A DNA stretch of 19,995 nucleotides from positions 1 through 19,995 of the forward strand of contig JBAYQC010000011.1 in the NCBI GenBank assembly GCA_041677365.1, written 5' to 3'. A program made the position numbers and the translations under genes. Each line of letters begins with the position of its first letter. Position 1 is the stretch's first letter. The notes under the pieces were generated by a model. That model had not been told where the DNA came from. It worked only from the letters and a program-made list of their open reading frames with translations, and did not search any database. Shown piece after piece: positions 6,477 to 16,022 of the stretch. The DNA comes from UBA2289 sp041677365. GTDB lineage: Bacteria > Bacillota_I > Bacilli_A > Izemoplasmatales > Hujiaoplasmataceae.

Positions 6477-9050
6477 ATGCTGGAAAATCGACAAACAATC
6501 AAAAAATTTATCTTAAGCCTATTAGTAGTTTTAATTGGTTTTGGCTTAGTTGCTTGCAACAACGACTCAACAACCGAAAATACAACTCAAAGTCAAATAA
6601 CTCATACGACTACTGAACCTGAGGAGTTAAGTGAAAATACAAAAATTCAACTTTATAATGGACCTGAAATTCTTTCATCTTCAGAATTGGTAAACATTTC
6701 TGTAGAAGAAAGAGATGTTTTTGTTTATGAAACTAGAGTTAATCATGGAAGAACCTTTACCTTCACTGCTTCAGAGAATAAGGTTCCTTTAGCTATTTTC
6801 GATTTTGAAGGTGTGGTTAACGTAAAGATAGAAGTAAATACCGAAGCAGAAATAACTGAAGCTGTTGTTAGACCGCTCGCTTATGGGATTGAGCCTGTGA
6901 TTGAAGGTAACACAATAAGTTTTGCTTTAGAGTATCCAACAGCTTACACAGTTGAATATAACAACGATCCAAAAACTGCTGTTCATTTATTTACAAATAC
7001 AATTGAAGACGAAACATATGATCCTAATAATTTACCTGAAGATGTTATTTATATTGGTCCAGGAGTTTACAAAGCGGATACAATTCCAGTTTTATCTAAT
7101 CAAACGGTTTACATTGCTGGTGGAGCAGTAGTATATGGAAATATTCGTACAGAAAACATGGAAAATATCACCATTAAAGGTAGAGGCATTATCTCTGGAG
7201 AGATTTATCCAAGAACTCAGGCCTCTCAATATGTAATTCCAATTGAACTCAGAAGGTCAAATAATATTACAATCGAAGGTATAACCTTCTTAGATCCAGC
7301 CGGTTGGGCAATGGCAATCTATTTTTCTAGTGATATTCAGATAAAAAATGTAAATATCATTACTGCTAGAGCTAACGGTGATGGTATCAGCGTTCAATCT
7401 AGCGAGGATGTTGAAGTCAGAAATTCTTTCTTAAGAACTTGGGATGATGCTTTAGTTGTTAAAAATTATGATTTAGGTACCACTAATAATATTTTGTTTG
7501 ATAACATTCAAATATGGACTGATTTAGCTCAGTCCATGGAAATTGGTTATGAAACATATGGTGATACCATCAGCAATGTTTCATTTAGAAATATTACCGT
7601 TCTCCATAATTTCCATAAACCGGTTTTAAGTATTCATAACGGTGATCAAGCAAATATCACCAATGTTTTATTCCAAAACATAACTGTAGAAGATGCGCAG
7701 ATGATTGGTGATAATGCTGTTGATAATAGTGATGATTACTTGATTGAATTCTTTACTAGATATAATCAAGTATGGTCAAGAAGTTCAGATGTAAGAGGTA
7801 AGATTAATGGTGTTACAATCGATAACTTAAAAGTTATTGATGGTAAAGAAGATTTTGTTTCATTAATTCATGGGTTTGGAACTAATAATTTAACCCAAAA
7901 TATTCAAATAAAGAATGTATCGATTTTCGGTGATTTAGTTGAAAATGCTGAAGATTTAAATCTTACAGCAAATGAATATGTTCAAAATTTAACCTTTAGC
8001 AATGATAAAGATGTAACTGGAGCTAGCCTTTATACTCCATATGTATTTGAACAACCAGCTGAAGACAATAAAGAAATAACCGTATTTGAGAATATCTCTC
8101 AAGAAGGTTATTTGGTACCAGAGTTTGCTCGAGCAGAAGCAATCAGCTCATACATGGGTAATAAAGTAGATGCTGATTTTACTGCAGAAACCACTAGAGG
8201 AACAGAAATATTAGTCTATGATGATGGCAGTGGTTATTATGATGTTTTGGGTAATGAATCAGCTTATGCGATTGATTCCGATGAACAAACAATGTGGAGA
8301 AGCGAAGCTTTTCCAGAAGACCCAAATCTTTATTATGCACTATCATTAGATTTTTCTGGAGTTTATTCGATAGGAACTATTCGTTTATTCGGTAATATGG
8401 CTTCTGAGATTTATCAGGAACAAAATATTGCTGTTTATGGAATTCGTTCAACTTCAACTACAAATACTTATGTAAAACTTTTAAGTACCAATAGTTATCA
8501 GTTTTCTCCAGCTTCAGGAAATGTAGTTGATATAAAAATACGTTCTGGAGAATTTAAAGCGATTCAACTTAGATTCTATTCTTCTGATTTACCTCAAGTA
8601 GCTGATTACGCTTTTCTCTCAGAAGTTGAATTCTATCCTGCTAGTCTATCATTCTCTAAACCAGTATATTCAACAACTCACGAAGATGTTTATCAAAACT
8701 CTTATGCAGTAGATGGTAATCCTTTAACTTATTATGAAGCACAAAAAGGTGTATTTCCTGCAGAAATAACTGTTGATTTAATGTTAGCTTATGATGTTAA
8801 GTATATAAGTTTATACTTGCCACCTAAATGGGAAGATAGAACTCAAGAAATCGAAGTGTTAATAAGCACTGATGGAAGTAATTTCACAACGATAGTAGCG
8901 AGAACGGAATATGACTTCTTAACTTCTGAATCTAACGTTATCGACATTATATTAGAAAATTCTGTAACTGCTCAATACGTTAAGTTTGTTATTTATTCAA
9001 ATTCAACCGGTTATGGAGCACAAATTTCTGAGATTAGTATTTTTGAATAA
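6477..9050 (+). CDS. GH28-superfamily beta-helix lipoprotein with two F5/8-type-C domains
   Basis: Predicted surface-anchored glycoside hydrolase of 857 residues. The signal peptide ends in LVAC (Cys27), followed by a Thr-rich linker. Residues about 50-165 look like a beta-sandwich (PLAIFDFEG, VVRPLAYGIEP), then ETVYIAGG-like turns begin a right-handed parallel beta-helix (about 190-540). Three acidic residues match the GH28 catalytic set in spacing: NGD (Asp302) and WDD (Asp323, Asp324). The polygalacturonase GHG and RIK motifs are not seen; SMEIGYET (353-360) and VLSIHNGD (383-390) occupy that part instead, so a galacturonan substrate is doubtful. Two F5/8 type C (CBM32-like) domains follow (about 575-720 and 722-857). 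ATG 6477 has AAAGGAG; the longer start at 6402 lies inside the promoter. Substrate unknown. Confidence 0.8.
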   Translation: MLENRQTIKKFILSLLVVLIGFGLVACNNDSTTENTTQSQITHTTTEPEELSENTKIQLYNGPEILSSSELVNISVEERDVFVYETRVNHGRTFTFTASENKVPLAIFDFEGVVNVKIEVNTEAEITEAVVRPLAYGIEPVIEGNTISFALEYPTAYTVEYNNDPKTAVHLFTNTIEDETYDPNNLPEDVIYIGPGVYKADTIPVLSNQTVYIAGGAVVYGNIRTENMENITIKGRGIISGEIYPRTQASQYVIPIELRRSNNITIEGITFLDPAGWAMAIYFSSDIQIKNVNIITARANGDGISVQSSEDVEVRNSFLRTWDDALVVKNYDLGTTNNILFDNIQIWTDLAQSMEIGYETYGDTISNVSFRNITVLHNFHKPVLSIHNGDQANITNVLFQNITVEDAQMIGDNAVDNSDDYLIEFFTRYNQVWSRSSDVRGKINGVTIDNLKVIDGKEDFVSLIHGFGTNNLTQNIQIKNVSIFGDLVENAEDLNLTANEYVQNLTFSNDKDVTGASLYTPYVFEQPAEDNKEITVFENISQEGYLVPEFARAEAISSYMGNKVDADFTAETTRGTEILVYDDGSGYYDVLGNESAYAIDSDEQTMWRSEAFPEDPNLYYALSLDFSGVYSIGTIRLFGNMASEIYQEQNIAVYGIRSTSTTNTYVKLLSTNSYQFSPASGNVVDIKIRSGEFKAIQLRFYSSDLPQVADYAFLSEVEFYPASLSFSKPVYSTTHEDVYQNSYAVDGNPLTYYEAQKGVFPAEITVDLMLAYDVKYISLYLPPKWEDRTQEIEVLISTDGSNFTTIVARTEYDFLTSESNVIDIILENSVTAQYVKFVIYSNSTGYGAQISEISIFE

Positions 9051-9082
9051 AAAAATATAAATATAAAATATAGGAGGAAAAT

Positions 9083-12000
9083 ATGAAAATTAGTAAAAAA
9101 ATCCTGAGTTTCTTATTTATAGCTATTTTTGCAGTTGTGTTAGTAGCTTGTAATAACGATACTCAAAGTTCTACAACTGATTCTACAACCCAAAGTACAA
9201 CTGAGTCTACGACTGGAAGTACTACCGGTTCAACAACTCAGACTACGACTGAAAGTTCAACCTCAACAACTACTGAATCTACAACAGAGGTCCAAACTCC
9301 TCTATATGAAACAGTAACAGATGTTTACATTCACTTAAACAGAGAAATGGCGATGGTTGAAGACTTGGAAGTTAAAGCTTTCGGTAAAGATTTAACTGAT
9401 GAATACCCGACTGAAAATGACGTATTCTTTGATTTTTCTGAAACAGATGCATATGGTATCTACGCTGTGATTGCTTTTGATGAGTTAGTAGTTGAAAGAT
9501 CAACTTTAGGATTTGTTATTCAAACCGCAGATGGACAAGCTGTTCACTCACAAGTTGAAAGTGTTGACTTTGCTAATCAAGACAACGCTGGTGTAATTCA
9601 TGTCTATGTAGATGAAATCAATGATGTAGTAGCTTATGAAGAAATTGAGGATGCAGAATTAATAACCTTAGAAATTGGTTATATCTCTCATTTTCAACCT
9701 CAAGCTCCACAATTAATCACCAGAGAAACCTTTGATGATTTCACTAGAAGTGTAATTGAAAGTACTGGAGTTAGTTTTACTGGAGAAGTAGCTTTAAGCG
9801 ACAGAGTTAAACACTTGGTTGTCGATTATACTGATACTCTTGGTATAACTCCTGATGACGCAATTTATAAAGCTGCTAGTGGTGCTAATACTCAAGGAAG
9901 TTATCTTTATTTAGCGCTAGTGATGAAAGGCTCTAACGGAGCTTCAATTGATGATTTGAAAGTAGCGTTTAGATTAGATGATAATCACGAACTTATTATC
10001 CGTGATTTCACTGATTTAGTTGACCCTGATTATCAAGCTTTACCAGAACTATCAACCGATTATCAAGTATACTTAATTGATATCGCTAACTCTTTAGACG
10101 GTTTAACCTTTACTGGGAAAACTGGACATACTGATGTAGCAGCTGGTGGTTCAATCGTTGGATTCCATTTAATGGCTGATGGCGTTGGTAGTGGTAAATT
10201 AGAGATTGAAGAAGTCTATTACACTGGAGATGCAGTTTCTACAGGTTATTCTGATACTTTTGATTTCCTAATTGACGATTTCCAAAAAGCAACAGTAGCG
10301 ACAGCTTTAACTGATGTTTACTGGTGTGGTTCTGTTGGTTATCTTGTAGATAAGTGGTTGATAATGGATGCCTCTAGTGCTGAAGCAACTTACCAAGATG
10401 AATCAACTCCAATCAACGATTTAGAAAATATTGAAATCACTTTAAGAAGTTCAGTTGAAGGCGATATTTATGTTACTCCAATCTTTAATGATGGTAGTAT
10501 TACCTTAGGGACAGAAGTTTTATTATCAACTTTACTTGATGATGAAGGCAATGCTTTAGGAAACATTACTACTGCCTTTACAACTAAAAGAATTAACTTA
10601 GAAAATAATTCATGGGCTAATACTTTAACTGGACTTAAATTTAGACTTGCAAGTAATGTAGTCACAATTGATAAAATCGAATATTTAACAATTACTGAAG
10701 GCGCTGATCCAGTTTATCCAGAAATCAGTGCAGAAGATGTTGTTGTATTTGATGATTTCGAAAGAGATGAAGTTGGCGCAACAACTGTTTATGACGCTAA
10801 TAACCCAATTGCTTTAGCTAACGATTTATACTATATTATCACTTATAGCGATGCAGTTACTAAGGGCCAATTATATATTGAAAATGGTGCTGTAGTATTT
10901 GATAATACTGTTGATGAAGGATATATTAACTTTGTTGAAGCGTCACTAAATGGTAATTTAGGAACACATAAATATTTAGTATTTAGATTAAAAACTGACC
11001 AAGGCGGAAGTTTAGATCACTTTAGAATTCAAACGGGAACTGATGCAGTTACTTGGGCAAGTGAATTCTATGCAGCGCCAGGAATGTTATCCGTTGACTC
11101 ACCATACTTAACCAATGACGGATTCATGTACATGGTTGTTGATTTAGAATTAAGCGGACTATTAACATCATTTGAAGAATTGACACTTTATTATTCTGAC
11201 GCTGGTAGATTGATTATCGATAGCATTTTCTTTGCTAATGATTCTGTCAAAGAGTTAGATTTAGATAATAAGAATGAAGTTGATGAATTTGATGGTGTAG
11301 AAATTATTTCAGCTGGTGAAGACTATGCTTACAATCATTTAGCGATAACAGATGCTAATACTCAAAACCAACGCTATTTAGTTATGGTAGTAAAAGGTAC
11401 TGGCTTTGCTGATTTTAGATTTGAAGCCTATGATGGTGAGGGAAATAGCCCGGTTAAATATATCACTGATTTAGTTGGTATAGATGGTTATAAATACAAA
11501 CTTGAAGATTTGAGTGACACTGAATATCGTTATCTAATCATCGATATGGAAGCTACTGGTATTAAGTTCCATCCTACAGGAATTCACTTACATCTTAATA
11601 ATGCTAAGATTTATTTTGAATCAATCTTCTTTGCGGATACTTTATCAGAAAAAGAAGTAGATCCCATACCTCTAGCAAGAGATACACTTGAAACTCCAAT
11701 GGAAATTGATGCTTCCGCAAGTGAATATGAATATAATTATATTGGCTTGGATAACGCAGCTTATGCTGATTATTTAATTCTTACCGTAAGTGGTAATATC
11801 GCTTCATTGCGTTTCCAATTTTTAAATCATGATGAATCAATTACTAGCGATTTCTATTACCTAAATAACTTCATCGGTTTGAATGGCGCACCATTATTAT
11901 ATGAACTTTCATCAACAGAAGAACAAGTATTAATTATTGATTTAAAAGCTTCTGGAATTACTCAAAATATTAACGCAATGCATGTTCATTATGGTGATGC

Positions 12001-12922
12001 AACTACAGAAGATATTATGACTATTCATTCAATTACTTTAAATGACGATTTACTTAATCAAGTAGAAATAGACACTAATCCATTAGAAGCTTATGAACCT
12101 ACTGAAGCATTAGTAATCGACGCTACTGGAGCTGGATATGTATATACCTACATTGGTATGGACAATCCTGTGACTGCTGATTATATGGAAATAATTGTTA
12201 GCGGTAATGTTGAATCATTTAGATTTGCTTTTATCAATAATGATGAATCAGTAGTATCTGGAGTGTACTTCTTAAGTGATCTTTTAGGGGTAGACGGAAA
12301 TCCGTTGCTATTTAGAAAATTTACTGAAGATGAACAAGTATTGTTAATTGATTTAAAAGCTTCAGGAATTACGCAAAACATTCAAGCTTTCCACGTTCAT
12401 TACGGTGATGATCAAAGCGCCGATGACATTGTAAATGTTCATTCAATTAAATTCTATGATCGCGTTTATAATGAAATTGATTTAAGTAGTGAAACCGAAG
12501 TTTTCGCTCCGGTTACACCAGTTGAAATTGATGCAACAGCAGCTGGCTATGTTTATAGTTATATTGGTTTAGATACTGCTCTTACTAGCGAAAGATATTT
12601 AGCGATAACTGTTCAAGGAAATATTTCATCACTTAGAATTCAAGGTATTAGTGTAGATGAAGTATTTACTTCTGAAACTATCTTTCTAAATAATTTGATT
12701 GGTATTGATGGGAATCCAATTCAATATATTGGTGATACTTCCACACCACAAACCATAATAATTGACCTTTATGAGAGTGGTTTAGGATTTGATCTAGCAG
12801 CTATGCATGTTCATTACGGAGATGACGATCCAACTGCAGATGATATTTTATCAGTAATCAGTATTAAAGCTTATATGCAAACTAATTACTTAGAAGCAAT
12901 TGATCTTGCGATTGGCGAATAA
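9083..12922 (+). CDS. Large repeat-containing surface lipoprotein with probable PUD/CBM41-like domain
   Basis: A 1279-residue protein with a lipoprotein signal peptide (LVAC, Cys23), then a Ser/Thr linker to about residue 70. Residues 75-186 resemble the bacterial pullulanase-associated domain (VTDVYIHLNRE ... LGFVIQTADGQ ... VIHVYVDE), an alpha-glucan-binding fold. Further beta-rich segments begin with FDDF-type openings (about 208, 388 and 550). The C-terminus carries four tandem repeats starting at about residues 740, 874, 1011 and 1148, each with an EIDA-x-A-x-x-YxYxYIGLD opening, an LxGxxGxPL centre and a LIIDLxxSGI...HVHYGD end. No catalytic motif is visible, so a glycan-binding role is likely. 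It follows the beta-helix gene by 32 bases with AGGAGG at 9072-9077 and must be co-transcribed. The PUD assignment is by pattern only. Confidence 0.75.
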   Translation: MKISKKILSFLFIAIFAVVLVACNNDTQSSTTDSTTQSTTESTTGSTTGSTTQTTTESSTSTTTESTTEVQTPLYETVTDVYIHLNREMAMVEDLEVKAFGKDLTDEYPTENDVFFDFSETDAYGIYAVIAFDELVVERSTLGFVIQTADGQAVHSQVESVDFANQDNAGVIHVYVDEINDVVAYEEIEDAELITLEIGYISHFQPQAPQLITRETFDDFTRSVIESTGVSFTGEVALSDRVKHLVVDYTDTLGITPDDAIYKAASGANTQGSYLYLALVMKGSNGASIDDLKVAFRLDDNHELIIRDFTDLVDPDYQALPELSTDYQVYLIDIANSLDGLTFTGKTGHTDVAAGGSIVGFHLMADGVGSGKLEIEEVYYTGDAVSTGYSDTFDFLIDDFQKATVATALTDVYWCGSVGYLVDKWLIMDASSAEATYQDESTPINDLENIEITLRSSVEGDIYVTPIFNDGSITLGTEVLLSTLLDDEGNALGNITTAFTTKRINLENNSWANTLTGLKFRLASNVVTIDKIEYLTITEGADPVYPEISAEDVVVFDDFERDEVGATTVYDANNPIALANDLYYIITYSDAVTKGQLYIENGAVVFDNTVDEGYINFVEASLNGNLGTHKYLVFRLKTDQGGSLDHFRIQTGTDAVTWASEFYAAPGMLSVDSPYLTNDGFMYMVVDLELSGLLTSFEELTLYYSDAGRLIIDSIFFANDSVKELDLDNKNEVDEFDGVEIISAGEDYAYNHLAITDANTQNQRYLVMVVKGTGFADFRFEAYDGEGNSPVKYITDLVGIDGYKYKLEDLSDTEYRYLIIDMEATGIKFHPTGIHLHLNNAKIYFESIFFADTLSEKEVDPIPLARDTLETPMEIDASASEYEYNYIGLDNAAYADYLILTVSGNIASLRFQFLNHDESITSDFYYLNNFIGLNGAPLLYELSSTEEQVLIIDLKASGITQNINAMHVHYGDATTEDIMTIHSITLNDDLLNQVEIDTNPLEAYEPTEALVIDATGAGYVYTYIGMDNPVTADYMEIIVSGNVESFRFAFINNDESVVSGVYFLSDLLGVDGNPLLFRKFTEDEQVLLIDLKASGITQNIQAFHVHYGDDQSADDIVNVHSIKFYDRVYNEIDLSSETEVFAPVTPVEIDATAAGYVYSYIGLDTALTSERYLAITVQGNISSLRIQGISVDEVFTSETIFLNNLIGIDGNPIQYIGDTSTPQTIIIDLYESGLGFDLAAMHVHYGDDDPTADDILSVISIKAYMQTNYLEAIDLAIGE
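11300..12892 (+). repeat. Four tandem coding repeats of about 400 bp in the large lipoprotein
   Basis: Repeat units start at 11300, 11702, 12113 and 12524 (134, 137, 137 and about 132 codons). Units 2 and 3 are closest: both encode IDLKASGITQNI followed by HVHYGD, but with many synonymous differences, so the duplication is not recent. Unit 1 is the most diverged (LHLN in place of VHYG). The conserved aromatic and glycine positions suggest repeated beta-sandwich modules. Confidence 0.8.
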
Positions 12923-12941
12923 GTAAAAAAAACTAATAAAT

Positions 12942-12988
12942 CTCCCGTTTCAAAACTTCTATAATTTGAAACGGGAGTTTTTTCTTTT
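12942..12988 (+). terminator. Strong rho-independent terminator after the large lipoprotein gene
   Basis: CTCCCGTTTCAAA (12942-12954) and TTTGAAACGGGAG (12965-12977) form a perfect 13-bp stem with a ten-base loop, followed by TTTTTTCTTTT. It starts 20 bases after the TAA and separates the surface-protein operon from the two-component genes. Confidence 0.95.
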
Positions 12989-12990
12989 AC

Positions 12991-13024
12991 CTTAATTGTA
13001 TTGCTAAGGCAATTAAGTTATAAT
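12991..13024 (+). promoter_or_regulatory. Promoter of the two-component operon with inverted repeat
   Basis: TTGTAT (12996-13001) and TATAAT (13019-13024) are 17 bases apart. An exact 8-bp inverted repeat, CTTAATTG (12991-12998) and CAATTAAG (13010-13017), overlaps the -35 and fills the spacer up to the -10, so a dimeric protein bound there would compete with RNA polymerase. It does not resemble the activator box found before the flanking operons, and the binding protein is unknown. Confidence 0.55.
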
Positions 13025-13053
13025 ATTGACGAGATTAAAGGTGGGCAGACATA

Positions 13054-14277
13054 ATGATAAAAATGATAGTTATCGATGATGAATATTTGGTAAGAAGAGG
13101 CATCAAAGAGACAATTGATTGGCAAAAATATAATATTGAAATTATCGGTGAAGCCGATAATGGCAAAAAGGGTTTAAAGTTAATCAAAGAACTTAATCCC
13201 GATATCGTAATTTCAGATATTAAGATGCCGGTTATGGATGGAGTTGAACTTGTAAAAAACATTCAAAAAGAAAGATTAGATGTTGGGATAATCATTCTTA
13301 GTGGTTATAAGGATTTTGACTTCGCCAAAAAAGCATTAGAGGGCGGAGCTTTTGAGTATTTGTTAAAACCAATTGAGAATCAAGAGTTAATAACTTCAGT
13401 TTTAAGGGCTATAGATAATACAGAAAAACAGAGGACTTTAAATTCTAAAGCTAATATCTTTGATGAACAGAAGAGTTTGATCGAAAATTCACTTGTCATG
13501 GACCTTTTGACAAATAATTATCAAGACTATCAACGAATATCAGAGAAATTGAATCAGTTAAACTCACCGATACCAAAGTCCGGGTTTTTAGTAGTGATAA
13601 ATATTGATGATAGTGAGTTTGAAGATATAACCGATAATTTAATTAGTTTCACCAATGAGTATTTACGCGGGCTTTACCAACTTAATAATAGTTATTATCT
13701 AAATCACTTTAATCAAGATATTGTTATTATGATTGATACTGACAAGGAAAGTTTAAAAGAATATTTTGCTTCAGTAATCGACCGCTTTGAAGAAACTGAA
13801 AATCAAAGTCTTTCGATTGGAATATCTAATCATTATCAAGATAATTATAATTTACACGATCGGTTTGAAGAAGCAAAAAAAGCGCTTGAAAGTAAGCTTT
13901 ATATTGGTTTTTCTCATCTATTGTTTTTTGAAGACAAAACCATTGATTTAAAACCAATTGTAAGAGATGTTATGGATTATATTGCTAAAAATTACGCTAA
14001 TAATATTTCCGTTAAATCAGCAGCTGAAGCACTTTTCGTTAGCGAGTCATATCTTTTACATCAATTCAAAGAACACAGCAATAAAACCTTCAATGACTGT
14101 TTATCAAAACACCGGGTTTTAATGGCTAAGAAAAAGTTGTTAGACCATGATAAACGGATTTATGAAGTAGCTAGTGAAGTGGGGTATCAAGACGTGAAGT
14201 ATTTTTCACAAATATTTAAAAAACGCGTTGGAATGACACCTTCAGAGTTTAGGAAAAGCAAAGGAATTAAAGAATGA
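13054..14277 (+). CDS. yesN: YesN-type response regulator (receiver plus AraC-type HTH)
   Basis: DNA-binding response regulator of 407 residues. The N-terminal receiver has the acidic pair Asp8/Asp9, the phosphoacceptor Asp55 in DIVISDIKMP, the conserved S/T position in IILSG and Lys in YLLKP. A middle region of about 150 residues without clear motifs follows. The last 100 residues form an AraC/XylS double helix-turn-helix (ISVKSAAEALFVSESYL ... EVASEVGYQDVKYFSQIFKK, MTPSEFRK). AAAGGTGGG at 13037-13045 supports the ATG. The gene overlaps the kinase gene by four bases (ATGA), so the two form a pair. YesN-type regulators usually control neighbouring carbohydrate-transport genes; the shared box before 6477 and 17153 is its likely target. 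Symbol given by family resemblance. Confidence 0.9.
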   Translation: MIKMIVIDDEYLVRRGIKETIDWQKYNIEIIGEADNGKKGLKLIKELNPDIVISDIKMPVMDGVELVKNIQKERLDVGIIILSGYKDFDFAKKALEGGAFEYLLKPIENQELITSVLRAIDNTEKQRTLNSKANIFDEQKSLIENSLVMDLLTNNYQDYQRISEKLNQLNSPIPKSGFLVVINIDDSEFEDITDNLISFTNEYLRGLYQLNNSYYLNHFNQDIVIMIDTDKESLKEYFASVIDRFEETENQSLSIGISNHYQDNYNLHDRFEEAKKALESKLYIGFSHLLFFEDKTIDLKPIVRDVMDYIAKNYANNISVKSAAEALFVSESYLLHQFKEHSNKTFNDCLSKHRVLMAKKKLLDHDKRIYEVASEVGYQDVKYFSQIFKKRVGMTPSEFRKSKGIKE

Positions 14278-16022
14278 AAAGAAGTCTTGGCTTAAGAGAA
14301 AAAATTTTATTTGCTTTAGTAGGAATATTGCTAGTTTCTACACTTTTAATGCTGTTTGTAATCAGGGGAATATCAAGAAATAAGATTGAAAATGAAAGCC
14401 GAGAAGACATAATTGAAAGACAGGTTCAGTTTGATCAAGCGTTTTTAAATATCATTAATAGAATTACTTACACAAACCTTTATTTGTTTGATAATTCTCA
14501 AGATTTGTATGATGTTTTAGAATCTGATCAAGCGGTTGAAACCAAACAAAGTTTTATCGACAATTTAATTGTTCAAGCAGCTTTAGACGACGAAACCTTT
14601 GGTGAGATTGGAGTGTATTATAATTACGATATATTTTCAAAAGCTTTAATCGATCAAAGAATTGATAAGCCTAGCATTGTTAAATTAGAGAGCATTCTTA
14701 GCCTGAACGAAGGCCTTTATTTTGTGGAAACGGTCGATGATATCTCTGGGAATACCTACTTTATTTTTGCCAGACATATAGCAACAATGTATCCGTCAAG
14801 AGAAATATTTGGATTGGGATTATTTTATTTAGAAGAGACTCTCGTAAAAGATGCGCTTACGCTTCTAACAAGTGAATTATCGGCAGATGAAGCTTATTCT
14901 TTTGTATATTTAAATGAAGTAAATAATCCGGATAGGATTATATACTCATTGATGAACAATACTTATTTTGATAATCAGATTTATGAGGATTTTAATGACA
15001 GTAATTTGATTATTTCCGAAGTTAATGATCAAAGAATTATCATGATTAAAAGCGAACTAACAAAAACAAATCAAGCCTATAGTAATTTAGATTTTTCTTT
15101 GGTTACGGTGTTAGACTATAACGTACTTTTCGCTGACTTTTTACAACTTAATCAATATATCTTACTTGTTGGTTTGTTAAGTGTTGTTTTCTTATTGTTT
15201 ATTGCAACAAGAACTTCTGAGATTATCACTAAACCAGTAAAAAAATTAATTGATGATTTAAGAAGTTTTCAAAAAGGCAAGAAAAAAGAAGGGCTTTCGA
15301 CCCTTAATGAGAAAGATGAAATCTATGAGTTAGAAGTTACTTACAATCAAATGATTGAGGAAATCATCCGCCTTATCGATGAGAATAATACAGAGATGGA
15401 AAACAAAAGAAAACTTGAGTTATATGCTTTACAAATGCAAATTAACCCGCATTTCCTTTACAACACTTTAGATACCATCGCTTGGTTAGCTAAACTTAAA
15501 AATGAAAAAGATATCGAAAATTTAGTTCTATCTTTGGCTAAATTCTTTCGTTTAAGCTTGCATAAAGGTGATAAGTTCATCAAGATAAAAGAAGAAGTTG
15601 ATTTAGTAAAATCATTCTTGGAAATTGAAAAGATACGTTTCCCAGAACTCTTTGATGTTGAATATGAAATAGCAGATGAAGTTAAAGAAATTGAAACTCT
15701 TAAACTCATCTTTCAACCGATTGTTGAAAATGCAATTAAACATGGGTTCTCTGATATCGATTATCGCGGTAAGATTACTATTCGCGCAGAATTAAAAGAA
15801 AATGATATCTTCTTTGAGATTGAAGATAACGGAAAAGGTTTTGATGCGGATGAAGACTTATTTGCGGATGATAAGTTATTAACTGGTTTAGGCGGCTATG
15901 GTTTAAAAAATGTCGATGAAAGAATTAAACTAGAATATGGAAGAGATTACGGGGTAAGTGTATTAAGCGTTGTTGGTACAGGTACGAAAGTACAGATTAG
16001 AATTAAAAGGACTCATAACTAA
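14274..16022 (+). CDS. yesM: YesM-type sensor histidine kinase
   Basis: Membrane sensor kinase of 582 residues that should phosphorylate the preceding YesN-like regulator. A membrane segment at about residues 13-32 and another at about 294-315 bracket a 260-residue extracellular sensor region of dCache type, followed by a HAMP linker (KPVKKLIDDLRSF ... EVTYNQMIEEI). The His_kinase motif ALQMQINPHFLYNTLD contains the phosphoacceptor His393. The HATPase domain shows the N box (IVENAIKHGF), G1 (DNGKGF) and G2 (GGYGLKNVDERI), so it looks catalytically complete. The final codons form one arm of a hairpin shared with the convergent sensor gene. The ligand is not predictable; by context it would be a sugar or oligosaccharide. 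Confidence 0.92.
   Translation: MKRSLGLREKILFALVGILLVSTLLMLFVIRGISRNKIENESREDIIERQVQFDQAFLNIINRITYTNLYLFDNSQDLYDVLESDQAVETKQSFIDNLIVQAALDDETFGEIGVYYNYDIFSKALIDQRIDKPSIVKLESILSLNEGLYFVETVDDISGNTYFIFARHIATMYPSREIFGLGLFYLEETLVKDALTLLTSELSADEAYSFVYLNEVNNPDRIIYSLMNNTYFDNQIYEDFNDSNLIISEVNDQRIIMIKSELTKTNQAYSNLDFSLVTVLDYNVLFADFLQLNQYILLVGLLSVVFLLFIATRTSEIITKPVKKLIDDLRSFQKGKKKEGLSTLNEKDEIYELEVTYNQMIEEIIRLIDENNTEMENKRKLELYALQMQINPHFLYNTLDTIAWLAKLKNEKDIENLVLSLAKFFRLSLHKGDKFIKIKEEVDLVKSFLEIEKIRFPELFDVEYEIADEVKEIETLKLIFQPIVENAIKHGFSDIDYRGKITIRAELKENDIFFEIEDNGKGFDADEDLFADDKLLTGLGGYGLKNVDERIKLEYGRDYGVSVLSVVGTGTKVQIRIKRTHN

Noticed and set aside
9170..9300. Ser/Thr-codon repeat tract as a possible phase-variable microsatellite
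   Set aside because: The acn/tcn codons vary and there is no uniform short tandem unit prone to slippage; it is an ordinary low-complexity lipoprotein linker.
11300..12892. Recent duplication or assembly artefact in the tandem repeats
   Set aside because: The units differ at many synonymous and non-synonymous sites, so they are old repeats and not a collapsed or duplicated assembly segment.
13035..13262. Minus-strand open frames inside genes (here and at 557-787, 4801-5085, 10468-10665, 12181-12381, 15458-15709, 18136-18387, 19777-19983)
   Set aside because: Each lies entirely or almost entirely under a well-supported plus-strand gene, lacks a convincing ribosome binding site and encodes no recognisable motif.
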